DNA from: Candidatus Cloacimonadota bacterium
GTDB taxonomy: Bacteria; Hydrothermota; E44-bin80
DNA length: 13,092 nt
Assembly (NCBI GenBank): GCA_004375785.1
Contig: SOKM01000176.1
Coordinates: 1 to 13,092 of the forward strand
Direction of reading: 5' to 3'
Made by a program: the position numbers and the translations under genes. Position 1 is the first letter of the stretch. The number at the start of each line of letters is the position of its first letter. Shown one piece after another: positions 12,291 through 13,092 of this stretch. The notes below the pieces were generated by a model. That model was not told where the DNA came from. It was given only the letters and a program-made list of their open reading frames with translations, and did not search any database.

Positions 12291-13092
12291 TCAGAACCTT
12301 ATTAACAATTTCGTCTTTGTAGAAGCATTTGTTCTCATCCTACAGATATATATCCCCCTTGCTGTCTTTATGTCACCTTCGTTAGTGCCATCCCATATTG
12401 TCTGATAGTATCCAGGTTTTTGTACCCTGTTTACCAACCTTTTTATATGCCTACCGGATACATCGCATATGTCTATTTCTACCTCAGTCGCTACAGGAAT
12501 CTGATACTTTATAGTCGTTCTATTAGAAAATGGATTGGGGTAGTTCTGATTTAGGGTAAATGTAGTTGGAATTCCAAGTGTTTGTGGGTTAATCTTAATG
12601 GTATTAAACCACTCTACCTTTCCATTTTGATCAACACTTCCAAGCTTATAGTAATAGACATTATGGAAATTTACATCTTTATCTGTATACGAATAGTTAC
12701 CACCCATAGGCGAGTTTCCACCGGAAGGTATGCATGTAATGGTTTTCCATTCTCCATCTACATTTTTTCTTTCAATAAGCCAGATTGCATTATCAATCTC
12801 ACATTCTGTTCTCCATTTCAGAAGAATTCCTTCATTTGATAACGATGCTGAGAACCCTGTTAGTTCAATTCCTGCAAGAGGTTCAGTTTTCGCAAGATAA
12901 ACATCATAACTACCAGCACCGAACGACTCTGTATATCCTGCAATGATACACCCATCATCAGAAGTCTCTACTACTGAATAACCATAATCAGTGTTTGAAC
13001 CTCCATACGTCTTAGTCCAGGTGGTGTCACCGTTTGAATCGGTCTTTATAAGATAAACGTCATAAATACCTGCACCGAACGACTCTGTATAT
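12291..13092 (-). CDS. Secreted repeat protein with type IX secretion sorting tail, N-terminus beyond window
   Basis: The reading frame stays open from the stop at 12291 to the window end (267 codons), so the gene starts outside. Visible in order: two copies of a 52-residue repeat (YTESFGAG.YDVYL.KTD, then GDTTWTKTYGGSNTDYGYSVVETSDDGCIIAG), the second partial; a fibronectin-like beta region (about 75-165: LSNEGILLKWRTECEIDN..WLIERK ... YSYTDKDV ... YYYKLGSVDQNGKVEW); and the C-terminal sorting domain (FTLNQNYPNPFSNRTTIKYQIP ... VDICDVSGRHIKRLV-type core ... GYYQTIWDGTNEG ... ARGIYICRMRT ... KLLIRF). Such tails direct export through the outer membrane by the T9SS and are then usually removed. 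It is likely a surface or extracellular beta-propeller-like protein. Confidence 0.9.
   Translation of the reverse strand, partial: YTESFGAGIYDVYLIKTDSNGDTTWTKTYGGSNTDYGYSVVETSDDGCIIAGYTESFGAGSYDVYLAKTEPLAGIELTGFSASLSNEGILLKWRTECEIDNAIWLIERKNVDGEWKTITCIPSGGNSPMGGNYSYTDKDVNFHNVYYYKLGSVDQNGKVEWFNTIKINPQTLGIPTTFTLNQNYPNPFSNRTTIKYQIPVATEVEIDICDVSGRHIKRLVNRVQKPGYYQTIWDGTNEGDIKTARGIYICRMRTNASTKTKLLIRF
12896..13092 (-). repeat. 156-bp coding repeat in the T9SS cargo gene
   Basis: The segments 12896-12936 and 13052-13092 match at 38 of 41 positions, offset exactly 156 bp (52 codons), including an identical stretch ACCGAACGACTCTGTATAT. The array continues off the right edge. High DNA identity in a coding repeat suggests recent duplication or ongoing gene conversion. 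Confidence 0.85.

Overview
The window is AT-rich, compactly coded bacterial chromosome. Its housekeeping genes (rho, rpmE, smpB, a Clp ATPase, a cell-wall amidase) are clearly bacterial. At the right edge is the C-terminus of a secreted protein with a type IX secretion (Por-type) sorting tail (QNYPNPF ... TTIKYQIP ... GRHIKRLV ... GIYICRM). Together with lipoproteins and a periplasmic-type amidase, this suggests a diderm of the FCB/candidate-phylum kind (Cloacimonadota, WOR-3 or Marinimicrobia-like). No rRNA or other phylogenetic anchor is present, so the assignment is only suggestive.

Layout. (1) 1-5261, minus strand: a long gene cluster that probably starts at a very good sigma70-type promoter (TTGACA, 17 bp, TATATA) near 5233-5261. 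Its order is FecR-like membrane protein, rho, rpmE (L31), aconitase-family large subunit (leuC-like, overlapping rpmE by 8 bp), a repeat-bearing gap, smpB, and an N-acetylmuramoyl-L-alanine amidase cut by the left window edge. smpB overlaps the amidase (ATGA) and may have its own promoter. (2) 5379-8601, minus strand: a two-gene operon of a ClpC-like AAA+ unfoldase and an HD-domain phosphohydrolase, with a clear promoter and a hairpin in the leader. (3) 8619-9585, plus strand: a compact mobile unit consisting of a REP-associated-type (Y1/HUH) transposase gene flanked by perfect 25-bp inverted repeats. It lies exactly between the Clp promoter and the start codon of the next gene. (4) 9586-11306, plus strand: a DUF362 protein with a C-terminal 2x[4Fe-4S] ferredoxin domain, then a LEA14-like lipoprotein. 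(5) 11307-12290: an accessory-looking stretch with palindromic TGTTGTA boxes, a small cysteine-rich zinc-ribbon protein, degenerate interspersed repeats and a perfect bidirectional terminator. (6) 12291-13092, minus strand: the C-terminus of the repeat-containing T9SS cargo protein.

Functional reading. The left cluster combines transcription termination (Rho), a ribosomal protein, trans-translation (SmpB) and envelope remodelling (amidase), with a lone LeuC-type subunit whose partner LeuD is not in the window. The Clp operon is a proteostasis unit. Its ATPase has a ClpC-type short middle domain with a UVR-like motif but appears to lack the ClpP-docking loop, so it may act as a disaggregase or unfoldase rather than feeding ClpP. 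The transposase unit is the one clear mobile element and appears to have removed or replaced the 5' leader of the DUF362 gene. Two genes (transposase and smpB) have promoters placed so that transcription would begin at or next to the ATG, suggesting leaderless mRNAs.
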